DNA of 64,000 nucleotides. It comes from Dokdonella immobilis. GTDB taxonomy: Bacteria > Pseudomonadota > Gammaproteobacteria > Xanthomonadales > Rhodanobacteraceae. The notes under the pieces are model-generated. The model was not told where the DNA came from. It saw nothing but the letters and a program-made list of their open reading frames with translations, and ran no database searches. Both the position numbers and the translations under genes were made by a program. Position 1 is the stretch's first letter; each line of letters starts with the position of its first letter. This document shows positions 18,905 to 28,734 of this stretch, piece by piece. The stretch covers positions 1 through 64,000 of the forward strand of contig NZ_FOVF01000013.1 of the NCBI RefSeq assembly GCF_900115085.1. Reading direction: 5' to 3'.

Positions 18905-20722
18905 TCAACCGACCTTGCTGGTGCTGCCGAGACGGGAAACGCTGGCCAGCGAAAGCGGGGTCTTCGACTCGGACTTGGGGTGCAGCACTTCGGCCAGCAT
19001 GGCCTGGTCGCGGCCGCTGTTCTTGGCCAGATAGAGGGCATTGTCGGCGTTGCGCATGAGTTCCTCGGCCGACTTGCCGTGTTCGCCGTAGGTTGCCACG
19101 CCGATGGATACGGTGACCTGGCCGAGCGACAGGTTGCGGTGCTGGACGTCGAGGTTGCGCACCGCGGAGCAGATCTCCTCGGCGCGCTGCAAAGCCTGCT
19201 CCGAATCGGCCTCGGGCATGAGGATGGTGAATTCCTCGCCGCCGTAGCGGCAGCTGACGTCCTCGCTGCGCACGGTGCGAGCAAGCAGGGCGCCGAACTG
19301 GGCGAGCAGGGTATCGCCGGCTTCGTGCCCGTGGGTGTCGTTGAACCGCTTGAAATGATCGACGTCGAGCATCAGCACGCTGAGCGGCAACTGGCGACGT
19401 TCGGCACGCTGGATTTCACGCTCGAACGAGGCCTCGAGATAGCGCCGGTTGAACAGTCCGGTCAGCGCATCGCGCAGCGACTGGGTTCGCAGCGTTTCCT
19501 GCAGGCGCAGGTTGGCCATGGCCAGGGAGATCTGTTCACTGGCCGCGATCGCGATTTCGCGAACCTCCGTGCTGATTTCGGCATCGTCGCTAACGGTGAG
19601 CACGCCCAGCATCTCGCCCTGGGCGACCATCGGCACGCACAAGCGGCAATGACTGCCATGCGCACCCTCGTCGGAATCCGAATGCAGGTGGCGGCAGGTG
19701 AAGGACGGCAGGGTCCCGGAGGCAGGATGCACGTGGCCGCGACGCAGCGCCCAGCAATCGTTTGGAGAAAATACTCCGCTTTCCGCGGCGATGCCCGAAC
19801 CCCAGGTGGCGATCGGCTCGAGCAGGTTTTTCGACGCGTTGATCAGGCTGATCGAGCCCGAGCTGCCGGGAAGCAGATGCGGCAGCGAAATCCGCAAGCT
19901 GTCGGTGGCTTCTTCGATGCTGCGGCAACCCTGCAGCATTTCGCCCAGTTCCGAGAGCTGGCGCAAGGTCCGCGCCAGGTCCTGCGACTTGTTCAGGCTC
20001 GTGGTCAGCTCGACGTTTGCAGACTTGACGCGCGCATCGCTGATCAGGCGCCTGCGTTCTTCGCGCAACAAGGCGACCAGGGCCAGGCTCAGGATGAGCA
20101 GGCAGACCAGGACCGCGCCGGTCGTCAGCAAGGTGGTCAGCCCGGCTTTTTCCTCCATGCGCTTTTCGCGCTGTGCCAGCAACGCTTCTTCGTTGCGCAG
20201 CATGGTTTTGCCGAGGGCATCGATCCGATGGTCCTCCTCCAGCGAGCGGGCGACCTGCAGGGAAGTCCGCACCGCTTCGATGCCGCCCTTGGCGTATTGG
20301 GTGAGGACCGCATTGATGCCATCGATGCGTTGCTGGATCAGGTCGTGCAAGCGGGCAGCGGTCTCCGCCTGTTGCGGGTCGTCGGCCACCAGCGCGGCCA
20401 GGCGCTCACTGTGTTCGCTGGCGCGCGGGAAATCGCGATAGTAGTCCTCGAGCCTCTCCACCTTGCCTGAGATGATGTAGGCGCGCTGGCTGGCCTCGAT
20501 ATCGTGCAGGGAGGCGAGGGTCAGGGTGATCTCCTGCTTGACCTCGAGCGAATGCGTGACCCAGTGGTTGGTCGCGACGAACTCACCCACGGCCCGGTAG
20601 ACCTGGACCGCGACGGCGGCGAGGATGACGGCGAGCACCAGGAACGAGGCGACCAGCCGTTGGCTGTATCTCCGGTTCCAGGCGCTTGCCGCGCCAGAAA
20701 GTGTCGCACCGTGGCCGTTCAT
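18905..20722 (-). CDS. Membrane diguanylate cyclase, CHASE3-GAF-GGDEF
   Basis: 605 residues from the chosen ATG. A first membrane helix (about 17-37) and a second (about 205-230) enclose a CHASE3-type periplasmic domain (VKQEITLTLASLHDIEASQR, AYIISG). A cytoplasmic GAF domain (about 275-430) precedes the GGDEF domain (about 440-600). The active site reads RYGGEEF, and the inhibitory I-site RSED lies five residues before it, so both synthesis of c-di-GMP and product inhibition are expected. In-frame ATGs at 20776 and 20845 are alternatives; 20722 has GAGCGG upstream and keeps the N-terminus short before the first helix. It stands divergent from the glutamate dehydrogenase gene. Confidence 0.9.
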   Translation of the reverse strand: MNGHGATLSGAASAWNRRYSQRLVASFLVLAVILAAVAVQVYRAVGEFVATNHWVTHSLEVKQEITLTLASLHDIEASQRAYIISGKVERLEDYYRDFPRASEHSERLAALVADDPQQAETAARLHDLIQQRIDGINAVLTQYAKGGIEAVRTSLQVARSLEEDHRIDALGKTMLRNEEALLAQREKRMEEKAGLTTLLTTGAVLVCLLILSLALVALLREERRRLISDARVKSANVELTTSLNKSQDLARTLRQLSELGEMLQGCRSIEEATDSLRISLPHLLPGSSGSISLINASKNLLEPIATWGSGIAAESGVFSPNDCWALRRGHVHPASGTLPSFTCRHLHSDSDEGAHGSHCRLCVPMVAQGEMLGVLTVSDDAEISTEVREIAIAASEQISLAMANLRLQETLRTQSLRDALTGLFNRRYLEASFEREIQRAERRQLPLSVLMLDVDHFKRFNDTHGHEAGDTLLAQFGALLARTVRSEDVSCRYGGEEFTILMPEADSEQALQRAEEICSAVRNLDVQHRNLSLGQVTVSIGVATYGEHGKSAEELMRNADNALYLAKNSGRDQAMLAEVLHPKSESKTPLSLASVSRLGSTSKVG

Positions 20723-21124
20723 GATCCGCTCGACTGCAGGGGTATGCGTTGTCCGGGGTTGCAACCCGCGTGCCATCGACGTTCGCCGCTTCCGGATTCT
20801 GCCAACTGGCGCAGATTTCGATGCCAAAAGTCTGACGAAGTTCACAAGTCCGCCAATGGAAACGTCCGACTACCGGTGCTGAGAGCTTCCGGACCGCCAG
20901 CGTCACCGCCTGAACGGGAGGTTCAGCGCCGGATTTGACAAATCGCGCCGATCGGCTGGTCGCTCCCGGTCTCGGCATGTCCCGAAGGAGGGACCCCGGA
21001 CGTGGCCCTTGCGTGGCCCGGAGCGACCCCGCTGCGGGTGCCCGCGCAAAGGCTGGCGCGGTGGATTCCGCCTGGGGTCGAGCGTATCCTCCGCGCCCAC
21101 CGCCCACGAGCCCGAAGAATCGGA
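20723..21124. other. Divergent intergenic region, no gene seen
   Basis: About 400 bases separate the divergent cyclase and glutamate dehydrogenase genes. Promoters for both must lie here. Possible upstream start codons for either gene exist within it (GTG at 21002, ATG at 20776 and 20845), but the encoded extensions lack recognisable character. No operator, RNA gene or strong repeat was identified. Confidence 0.6.
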
Positions 21125-24100
21125 ATGAATGCCCAAAGCGTCGCCAGCGAATCCAAGCGTCTTGAGCCGATCCTGAACCAGATTTCCAGCCAGGGCGGGG
21201 CCTCCCGCCAGCGCGACACGCAGGCCTTTGCCGCCCACTTCTTCCGGCACGTGCCCGCTGACGACATCGGCGGCAGGGACCCCGCCGAATGGGCGCGGAT
21301 CGCCCAGTACATGTTCGAATACCTGCGCCAGCGCACGCCACACACGGCCAAGATCCGGGTATTCAATCCACAGGCAGCCGAAGAGGGCTTCGACAGCGGC
21401 CACACCATGATCGCGATCGCGACCGATGATATGCCGTTCCTGGTCGATTCGGTCTCGATGGCGATCAACCAGGCGAGTCTCGCCACGCACGCGGTCATCC
21501 ATCCAATCTTCTGCGTGGAGCGCGATCCGGGCGGCCACATCCTGGCCTTCGGCGACGAACAGATCGGACGTGGCGCGGCCGAGTCGGTCATGCTGTTCGA
21601 GATCGAGCGGGTCAGCGACGCCAATGAGATCGAGGCCTTGCGCAGGAACATCGCAGCGGCTGTCGAGGACGTGCGCGCGGCGGTCTCCGACTGGCCAAAA
21701 ATGAAGGCGAAAATGCTCGAAATCGCCGACCAGCTGCCGACCCTGAACCTGCCGTTCGACCAGGCCAGCCTCGACGAGGCCCAGGAATTTCTCAAGTGGA
21801 TCGCCGACGATCACTTCACCTTCGTCGGCTACCGTGAATACCGCGTCGTCGAGGAGAACGGCGATGAGGTGCTCAAGCCGATCGAGAACACGGGACTGGG
21901 CATCATGCGTGGCTCCGAGAAGGGCTTTCCGGCGCGTTCGCTGAAGACGCTGGCGGCGAGCGATCTCGAGAAGTCCGGCTCGGTCGGAGCCCTGATCCTC
22001 ACAAAGACCAATTCGCGATCGCGCGTGCATCGCCCCGGCCACATGGACTACCTTTCGGTGCTCGGCTTCGACGCCAGCGGCAAGCCGGTCCTCGAACAGC
22101 GCTTCCTCGGCCTGCTGACATCCTCGGCGTACATGACGCCGCCGCGCCAGGTGCCGCTGCTGCGCAAGAACTACGACACCATCCTGACCCGCTCGGGGCT
22201 CAAGCGCGATTCGCATTCGGGCAAGGCCCTGCGCCACATCCTCGACACCCTGCCGCGCGACGAAGTATTCCAGTGCTCGACCGACGAGCTCTACGAGATC
22301 GCCATGGCCGTGCTCGACCTGCGCGAGCGGGCGCGCACGCGCCTGTTCGTGCGCAGGGACCGTTACGGCCGGTTCTTCTCGATGCTCGCCTACGTGCCGC
22401 GCGACCGGTTCAATACCGAGGTGCGCGAGCGCATCGAGGCCATGCTCAGGGACTATTTCCGCGCCGAACGCATCGACTCGACCGTGCTCCTCGACGAGTC
22501 GCCGCTGGCCCGCGTGCACATGATCGTGCGTCCGGACCCGGGTGAGCGCCCGGACTGGAACGTGGCCGAACTCGAAGCCAACATCGCCGAGATCGTGCGC
22601 AACTGGCACGACGACCTGCGCGAAATCCTCGTCGCCAGCCATGGCGAGGAGCGTGGCAGCAAGCTGGCCAGCCGCTATGGCAAGGCCTTGCCGGCAGGCT
22701 ACATCGAGAAGGTCACGCCGCAGAATGCAGCCTCCGACGTGGAACTGGCGGCCGCCCTGGCCGATGCCGACGACATCCAGCTCAATCTGTATCCGTCGCA
22801 GAAGCAGGATGGCGTGCTGCACTTCAAGGTATTCCGGCTCGGCGCCGACATTACCCTGTCCGAGGTCATCCCGCTGCTCGAAAACCTCGGTCTCAGCGTT
22901 CTGACCGAGAATCTCTACGAGATCAGGAACAGCGGCAACGCGATCACGATCCAGGACATCCTGGTCCGACCAGGGCGACTCGCCTTCGAACTGCCCAGCG
23001 TGCGTGAACTGTTCCAGGTGGCCTTCGAGCGCATCTGGCGTGGCGATGCCGAGAACGACGGCTTCAACAAGCTCGTGCTCGCCGCCCAATTGGACTGGCG
23101 CCAGGTCAGCATCCTGCGCGGCTACTGCAAATACCTGCTGCAGACCGGCGTGCCGTTCTCGCAGGCCTACATGGAGCAGACCCTGGCCAACTATCCGGAC
23201 ATGGCCGGTCTGCTGGTCGAACTGTTCGAAGCGAAGTTCGATCCGCATCGCCTCGACGCCGGCGCAGAGTTCATCGAGGAAGCCCGCAGCCGCCTGCGCG
23301 ACGAGATGGAGACGCTGATCCCGGCGCAGTCGCTGGCCGACAATCCCGGCCTGATCGACGAGCTGATCGCCTGCCGCGACCAGCCGCGCGACACCCAGTG
23401 CCGGGTCATCGCCTCGACCATCAATACCTTGCTGGGACGCGTCGCCAGCCTCGACGAGGACCGCATCCTGCGCAGCTTCAGCGCGGTGATCCGGGCCACC
23501 CTGCGCACCAACTACTACCAGCGCGTCGATGGCAAGGCGCACGAATACACGAGCTTCAAGTTTGATCCTTCGCAACTGAGCGAACTGCCGAAGCCGCGCC
23601 CCTATCGCGAAATCTTCGTCTATTCACCGCGCGTTGAAGGCGTGCACCTGCGCTTCGGCCCGGTTGCGCGTGGCGGCCTGCGCTGGTCGGACCGGCGCGA
23701 GGATTTCCGCACCGAGGTGCTCGGCCTGGTCAAGGCGCAGATGGTCAAGAACACGGTCATCGTGCCGGTCGGTTCGAAAGGCGGGTTCTTCGTCAAGCGA
23801 CCGCCGGCCAGCGGCGAACGCGATGCGGTCCTGGCCGAGGGCGTGGCCTGCTACCGCATGTTCATCAACGGCCTGCTCGATGTCACCGACAATCTCGTCG
23901 AAGGTGACCTCGTCCATCCGCAGGACGTGGTCCGCCACGACGATGCCGACCCCTACCTGGTCGTCGCTGCCGACAAGGGCACGGCGACGTTCTCCGACAT
24001 CGCCAACGCGGTCAGCGCCGAGCACGATTTCTGGCTCGGCGATGCGTTCGCTTCGGGCGGTTCGGTGGGCTACGACCACAAGGGCATGGGCATCACGGCG

Positions 24101-26062
24101 AAGGGTGCCTGGGAATCGGTCAAGCGCCATTTCCGTGCCATGGGGTGCGACAGCCAGAGCGAGGACTTCACCTGCGTCGGCGTCGGCGACATGTCCGGCG
24201 ACGTCTTCGGCAATGGCATGCTGCTGTCCCGGCACATCCGCCTGGTCGCCGCCTTCGACCACCGGCACATCTTCATCGACCCGAACCCGGATGCGGCCAG
24301 CTCGTTCATCGAGCGCGAGCGCATGTTCAAGTTGCCACGGTCGTCCTGGGCCGACTACGACACCAAGCTGATTTCGGCGGGTGGTGGCGTCTATCCGCGC
24401 TCGGCCAAGACCATCGACTTGTCCGCCGAAGCCGCGGCGGCGCTCGGTATCGACGGCGGCGCCCAGAAGCTCACCCCGAACGAACTGCTCACGGCGATCC
24501 TCAAGGCGCCGGTCGACCTGCTCTGGAATGGCGGCATCGGCACGTATGTCAAGTCGGCCAGCGAAACCCACGCTGATGCCGGCGACCGCGCCAACAATGC
24601 GATCCGCATCAACGGCGGCGAGCTGCGCTGCAAGGTGATCGGCGAAGGCGGCAACCTCGGCATGACCCAGCGCGGACGTATCGAGGCGGCCCAGAACGGC
24701 GTGCTGCTCAATACCGACTTCATCGACAACTCGGCCGGTGTGGATACCTCGGATCACGAGGTCAACATCAAGATCCTGCTGAATGATGCAGTACGCCGCG
24801 GCGAGATGAGCGTCGAGCAGCGCAATGCCCTCCTGCGCGAGATGACGGACGAGGTCGAGCGCCTGGTCCTGTTCGACAACTACCGGCAGAACGAAGCGAT
24901 CAGCATCATGGAACGCATGTCGGTCTCGCGGCTCGGCTCCAAGCAGCACCTCGTGCGCACGCTCGAGGCGCAGGGCCTGCTGGACCGCCAGATCGAATTC
25001 CTGCCCAGCGAGAAGGAGTTCGCTGAGCGCAAGGCCCGCGGCGTCGGCCTGACCCGTCCGGAACTCGCGATCCTGCTCTCGTACTCGAAAATCGTGATCT
25101 TCCAGCAACTGCTTGATTCGGACGTGCCGGAAGACCCGTACCTGTCCAAGGAACTGCGTCGCTATTTCCCGGAACCGCTGCGCGAACGCTTCGCCGAGCA
25201 CATGGAGCGGCACCGCCTGAAACGCGAGATCATCGCCACGGCGGTGACCAACTCGATGGTCAACCGCATGGGCGCGACCTTCATGCTGCGCATGCAGGAA
25301 GACACCGGGCAATCGCCCGCGGCCGTGGCCAAGGCCTTCAACATCGCCCGCGAAGTGCTCGATGCGCGCACGCTGTGGGCCGAAATCGAGGAACTCGACG
25401 GCAAGGTCAATGGCAATGCCCAGATCGATGCGAACCTGGCCATCTGGAGCCTGCTGCGCACGATGACGCGCTGGCTGCTCAACCATCCCGGCGAGGTCCA
25501 CGATATCGCCGCGGCGGTCGAGCGCTATGAGCCGCCGATGCGTGAACTGCGGGCCCGGATCGACGCGGTGACCAGCGCTGCCGAAAACGCAGTCTTCGAA
25601 GCCGGGCGCGCGCAGTGGATCGAACAGGGCTTCCCGGAGCAACTGGCCGACCAACTGGCCCACCTGCCGTCGCTGGCTTCGGCCATGGACATCGCCCTGG
25701 TCGCCCAGCAGAGCGGCCACAGCGTCATCGACGTGGCCTCGGTCTTCTTCGCCGTCGGCGAGGCCCTGAACCTGAAGTGGCTGATGGAAAAGATCGAGGA
25801 CCTGCCGGTCGAGACGCGCTGGCATGCGCACGCGCGCGGCTCGTTGCGTGACGAGCTGCTTTCGCACCAGCGTTCGCTGGTCTCGCAGATGCTCGCCTTC
25901 GAATGCGCCGGTGAGGGTGTCCATCGCGTCGCCGCCTGGATCGGTCGCGACGACCCGACCCTGAAGGCACTGCTGAGCACGCTCGCCGACATGCGCAGCC
26001 AGGTCGTCATCGACTATCCGATCGTGTCCGTGGCCGTGCGCCGGCTGGCACAACTGGTGTAG
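21125..26062 (+). CDS. gdhB: NAD-specific glutamate dehydrogenase, large type
   Basis: 1645 residues, matching the unusually long (about 1600-residue) bacterial NAD-GDH class. It deaminates glutamate to 2-oxoglutarate and ammonium, a catabolic step. The N-terminal ACT-like regulatory half (to about residue 830) includes DDMPFLVDSVSMAIN and HPIFCVERDPGGHI. The catalytic part follows, with GPVARGGLRWSDRREDFRTE and the lysine-bearing KAQMVKNTVIVPVGSKGGF. The NAD domain contains VGVGDMSGDVFGNGML and NGGIGTYVK. The ATG at 21125 begins MNAQSVASESKRLEPI, typical of the family. A hairpin follows the stop. Allosteric control by amino acids is known for this family. Confidence 0.95.
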   Translation: MNAQSVASESKRLEPILNQISSQGGASRQRDTQAFAAHFFRHVPADDIGGRDPAEWARIAQYMFEYLRQRTPHTAKIRVFNPQAAEEGFDSGHTMIAIATDDMPFLVDSVSMAINQASLATHAVIHPIFCVERDPGGHILAFGDEQIGRGAAESVMLFEIERVSDANEIEALRRNIAAAVEDVRAAVSDWPKMKAKMLEIADQLPTLNLPFDQASLDEAQEFLKWIADDHFTFVGYREYRVVEENGDEVLKPIENTGLGIMRGSEKGFPARSLKTLAASDLEKSGSVGALILTKTNSRSRVHRPGHMDYLSVLGFDASGKPVLEQRFLGLLTSSAYMTPPRQVPLLRKNYDTILTRSGLKRDSHSGKALRHILDTLPRDEVFQCSTDELYEIAMAVLDLRERARTRLFVRRDRYGRFFSMLAYVPRDRFNTEVRERIEAMLRDYFRAERIDSTVLLDESPLARVHMIVRPDPGERPDWNVAELEANIAEIVRNWHDDLREILVASHGEERGSKLASRYGKALPAGYIEKVTPQNAASDVELAAALADADDIQLNLYPSQKQDGVLHFKVFRLGADITLSEVIPLLENLGLSVLTENLYEIRNSGNAITIQDILVRPGRLAFELPSVRELFQVAFERIWRGDAENDGFNKLVLAAQLDWRQVSILRGYCKYLLQTGVPFSQAYMEQTLANYPDMAGLLVELFEAKFDPHRLDAGAEFIEEARSRLRDEMETLIPAQSLADNPGLIDELIACRDQPRDTQCRVIASTINTLLGRVASLDEDRILRSFSAVIRATLRTNYYQRVDGKAHEYTSFKFDPSQLSELPKPRPYREIFVYSPRVEGVHLRFGPVARGGLRWSDRREDFRTEVLGLVKAQMVKNTVIVPVGSKGGFFVKRPPASGERDAVLAEGVACYRMFINGLLDVTDNLVEGDLVHPQDVVRHDDADPYLVVAADKGTATFSDIANAVSAEHDFWLGDAFASGGSVGYDHKGMGITAKGAWESVKRHFRAMGCDSQSEDFTCVGVGDMSGDVFGNGMLLSRHIRLVAAFDHRHIFIDPNPDAASSFIERERMFKLPRSSWADYDTKLISAGGGVYPRSAKTIDLSAEAAAALGIDGGAQKLTPNELLTAILKAPVDLLWNGGIGTYVKSASETHADAGDRANNAIRINGGELRCKVIGEGGNLGMTQRGRIEAAQNGVLLNTDFIDNSAGVDTSDHEVNIKILLNDAVRRGEMSVEQRNALLREMTDEVERLVLFDNYRQNEAISIMERMSVSRLGSKQHLVRTLEAQGLLDRQIEFLPSEKEFAERKARGVGLTRPELAILLSYSKIVIFQQLLDSDVPEDPYLSKELRRYFPEPLRERFAEHMERHRLKREIIATAVTNSMVNRMGATFMLRMQEDTGQSPAAVAKAFNIAREVLDARTLWAEIEELDGKVNGNAQIDANLAIWSLLRTMTRWLLNHPGEVHDIAAAVERYEPPMRELRARIDAVTSAAENAVFEAGRAQWIEQGFPEQLADQLAHLPSLASAMDIALVAQQSGHSVIDVASVFFAVGEALNLKWLMEKIEDLPVETRWHAHARGSLRDELLSHQRSLVSQMLAFECAGEGVHRVAAWIGRDDPTLKALLSTLADMRSQVVIDYPIVSVAVRRLAQLV

Positions 26063-26070
26063 CGCAGCCT

Positions 26071-26101
26071 GACGGACGGAATCCATCGGGTTCCGTCCGT
26101 C
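26071..26101 (+). terminator. Hairpin after glutamate dehydrogenase
   Basis: GACGGACGGAA, a nine-base loop and TTCCGTCCGTC make an 11-bp perfect stem starting 8 bases after the stop codon. There is no long T-run, so it may act as a weak or Rho-assisted terminator, or as an mRNA-stabilising hairpin. Confidence 0.65.
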
Positions 26102-26155
26102 TGCTAGAGTCGGGGCCTGCTGCGGGACGCAGCGCAAACGACGCGGGGTGACAAC

Positions 26156-26920
26156 GTGAGTCAGCGCATCGCTCTGGTGGCGAGCCATGGCCCCGAGGCC
26201 CAGGCCGAGCTGGCCAAGCTCAAGGAGCGCTACGGCGACCTCGCGCCGGAGGAGGCCGATGTCATCGTGGCGTTGGGCGGCGACGGGTTCATGCTGCGCA
26301 CCCTGCATCGCCATCTGGCCCTCGGCAAGCCGGTCTACGGCATGAAGCTCGGCACGGTCGGATTCCTCCTCAATCCGTTTCACGCCGATGACCTGCCCGA
26401 GCGAATCGCGCGTGCGCAGCCGACGGTCATGCGTCCGCTCGCGATGCATGCCCATTCGGAATCGGGCACCAGCGTCGAGGCGCTGGCCTTCAATGAAGTC
26501 TCCTTGCTGCGCCAGACCAAGCAGGCGGCGCACATCCGCGTGTCGCTGAACGGTATCGTGCGCATCGAGGAACTGATGTGCGATGGCGTCCTCGTGGCGA
26601 CGCCGGCCGGGTCCACGGCCTACAACCTCTCCGCCCATGGGCCAATCCTGCCGATCGGCTCGAAGCTGCTGGCGATGACGCCGATCAGCCCGTTTCGTCC
26701 GCGCCGGTGGCGCGGCGCCGTGCTGCCGGAGACCACCGAGATCAAGTTCGAGATCCTCGATCCGTACAAGCGTCCGGTCAGCGCCACGGCCGACTCGAGC
26801 GAAGTGCGCGACGTCGTCGAGGTGGTCATCCGCGAATCGGCCGACCAGACCATGACCCTTCTGTTCGACCCCGAACTCAATCTGGAGGAACGCATCCTCA
26901 AGGAACAGTTCACGGTCTAG
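26156..26920 (+). CDS. nadK: NAD kinase
   Basis: 254 residues, short but normal for this group. It phosphorylates NAD to NADP. The diagnostic GGDG lies in [12 protein letters not shown] (residues 41-44), and the FNEVSLLR and [19 protein letters not shown] segments (NAD binding) follow. The gene starts with GTG (GTGAGTCAG). It lies 93 bases after the glutamate dehydrogenase, behind a hairpin, and before a 162-base inverted-repeat element. Activity is expected since all core motifs are intact. Confidence 0.94.
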   Translation: MSQRIALVASHGPEAQAELAKLKERYGDLAPEEADVIVALGGDGFMLRTLHRHLALGKPVYGMKLGTVGFLLNPFHADDLPERIARAQPTVMRPLAMHAHSESGTSVEALAFNEVSLLRQTKQAAHIRVSLNGIVRIEELMCDGVLVATPAGSTAYNLSAHGPILPIGSKLLAMTPISPFRPRRWRGAVLPETTEIKFEILDPYKRPVSATADSSEVRDVVEVVIRESADQTMTLLFDPELNLEERILKEQFTV

Positions 26921-26931
26921 GGGCATCCCCG

Positions 26932-27093
26932 GGAGCCTGTCGGACTTTGCCAGACGGGGCTGCGAATCCGTCTGTATGGTTCATATTTCCGCCGCTTTTT
27001 GACCCATGGAACCACTATGGGTCTGCAAATCGTCAAAGATCTCCTCACATACAGCCGAATTCTCGCCTCGACCTGCAAAGTCCGACAGGCTCC
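26932..27093. mobile_element. 162-bp inverted-repeat element (MITE-like)
   Basis: The ends are a perfect 19-base inverted repeat (GGAGCCTGTCGGACTTTGC at 26932-26950 and its complement at 27075-27093). Inside are two further perfect hairpins, CAGACGG/CCGTCTG and GACCCAT/ATGGGTC. No protein is encoded. Its structure suggests a small non-autonomous element or a structured RNA. No clear target-site duplication is visible. It lies between nadK and the subtilase gene, and may also stop transcription from nadK. Confidence 0.75.
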
Positions 27094-27188
27094 TAGGCAG
27101 CGGCGCCAACTTCCCTTAAAGTCCGAAATTGCCCCGCTCTGGCGGGACGTCTGCCCACGGAGCGGGCCAACTCTTGGGGAGTTTGTTG

Positions 27189-28706
27189 ATGACCGTTCCA
27201 TTCCTGCGCGTGGCACCTCTGGCTCTGGCTTGCGCGGCCGCCATGGCACCTGTCGGTGCCGCCGAGATCGAGGCAGGCCTGCGCGCCGAGGCCCAGCGCT
27301 CGGGGAGCGTCGATACCCTGATCGTGCTGTCCGCACGGGCACCGAAGAGCCTTCTTCGCAATGATGGCAACTACCTCGAGCGTCGGCGCAATCTGGTCGA
27401 TACCCTGCGCGCAACGGCGGACGTGACCCAGGCCGGTTTGCGCAACTGGCTCGATGCGCAGGGCATTGCCTATCGCCCGTACTGGATCGTCAACATGATC
27501 CAGGCGTCGTTGACGCCGCGGCAAATAGAGGCGTTGGCGGCTCGTGAGGAGGTCGCCAAGATCGAGTCGAATCGCAGCTACGCGCTGAAGCAGCCTGTCG
27601 AGAACGGCCCGCTGCCCGATCCTTCGTCCGCAACTCAATCGGATGGGTCGGCTCCCGCAGCGCCGCAGGCCATCGAATGGGGCGTCAACAAGGTCCGGGC
27701 GCCACTGGTCTGGGCCGCCGGGTTTACCGGCCAGGACGTGGTGATTGCCGGTCAGGACACCGGCATTCGCTGGACCCATGCTGCGATCAAGGCCAAATAC
27801 CGTGGCTGGAACGGCGTCAGCGCCGACCACAACTACAACTGGCATGATTCCATCCATGTCGCAGGCAGCTCGTGCGGCGCCGATTCGCCGGTCCCCTGCG
27901 ACGACAATGGTCACGGCAGCCACACGATCGGCACCATGGTCGGCGACGACGGCGGCAGCAATCAGGTCGGCGTGGCGCCTGGCGCAAAATGGATCGGGTG
28001 CCGCAACATGAATGCCGGCGACGGCACGCCGGCTCGCTACAACGAGTGTGCGCAGTGGCTGCTCGCACCGACTGACCTGAACGGAGCCAACCCGAATCCG
28101 GATCTGGCACCCGACGTGATCAGCAACTCATGGGGCTGCCCGGCCAGTGAAGGGTGCACGGCGGGTACCGAGATCAAGGAGGCCATCGAAAACCTCGTTG
28201 CGGGTGGCATCGTGTTCGTCGCGGCAGCGGGTAACGGCGGATCCGCCTGTGGCGGCATCATCGACCCGCCCGCCATCTACGACGCGTCGTTCACGATCGG
28301 CTCGATGACGTCCGGCGACGCCATGTCCGGCTTTTCGCTGCGCGGCCCGGGTCTCGGTTCGTCGAGTGTCAAGCCGGACGTCATCGCGCCGGGTTCGAGC
28401 GTCCGCTCGATCAGCAACGGCAGCGACACGAGCTACATGACGATCAGCGGCACCAGCATGGCGACGCCCCATGTGGCCGGCGTGGTCGCGCTACTCATGT
28501 CGGCCAATCCTGCCCTGAAGGGCGATCCGGCGCGGGTCGCGCAGATCCTCAGGGATACCGCGGTTCCGATCAACGATTCACAGGTCTGCGGCGGCATCCC
28601 GGCGACGACATATCCCAACCCGGTGCAGGGTATGGGGCGCGTCGATGCATGGAATGCCTTTCAGCTCGCAACCGACATGATCTTCGTTGACAGTTTCGAG
28701 GATTGA
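27189..28706 (+). CDS. Secreted subtilisin-like serine protease (S8)
   Basis: 505 residues. A signal peptide (to about residue 24, PVGAA) is followed by an I9-type propeptide and the subtilase domain. The catalytic triad is Asp190 (AGQDTGI), His242 (NGHGSHT) and Ser423 (GTSMATPH), with the oxyanion Asn349 (AAAGNGG). Several Cys pairs suggest disulfides in the exported enzyme. The last residues (DMIFVDSFED) match a tail also seen on the DUF1501 and FG-GAP proteins in this window. GGGGAG lies 8 bases before the ATG. It is probably an extracellular protein-degrading enzyme. Confidence 0.94.
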   Translation: MTVPFLRVAPLALACAAAMAPVGAAEIEAGLRAEAQRSGSVDTLIVLSARAPKSLLRNDGNYLERRRNLVDTLRATADVTQAGLRNWLDAQGIAYRPYWIVNMIQASLTPRQIEALAAREEVAKIESNRSYALKQPVENGPLPDPSSATQSDGSAPAAPQAIEWGVNKVRAPLVWAAGFTGQDVVIAGQDTGIRWTHAAIKAKYRGWNGVSADHNYNWHDSIHVAGSSCGADSPVPCDDNGHGSHTIGTMVGDDGGSNQVGVAPGAKWIGCRNMNAGDGTPARYNECAQWLLAPTDLNGANPNPDLAPDVISNSWGCPASEGCTAGTEIKEAIENLVAGGIVFVAAAGNGGSACGGIIDPPAIYDASFTIGSMTSGDAMSGFSLRGPGLGSSSVKPDVIAPGSSVRSISNGSDTSYMTISGTSMATPHVAGVVALLMSANPALKGDPARVAQILRDTAVPINDSQVCGGIPATTYPNPVQGMGRVDAWNAFQLATDMIFVDSFED

Positions 28707-28734
28707 TCCGGGGGCACCCTGTAAGATCCGCGCC

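Noticed and set aside
20903-23575. An 890-codon antisense frame over the start of glutamate dehydrogenase
   Set aside because: Same GC-shadow effect; no domain seen and no ribosome binding site.
23624-26926. An 1100-codon antisense frame across glutamate dehydrogenase and nadK
   Set aside because: Shadow of two well-identified plus-strand genes; the product is His/Arg/Asp-rich without family features.
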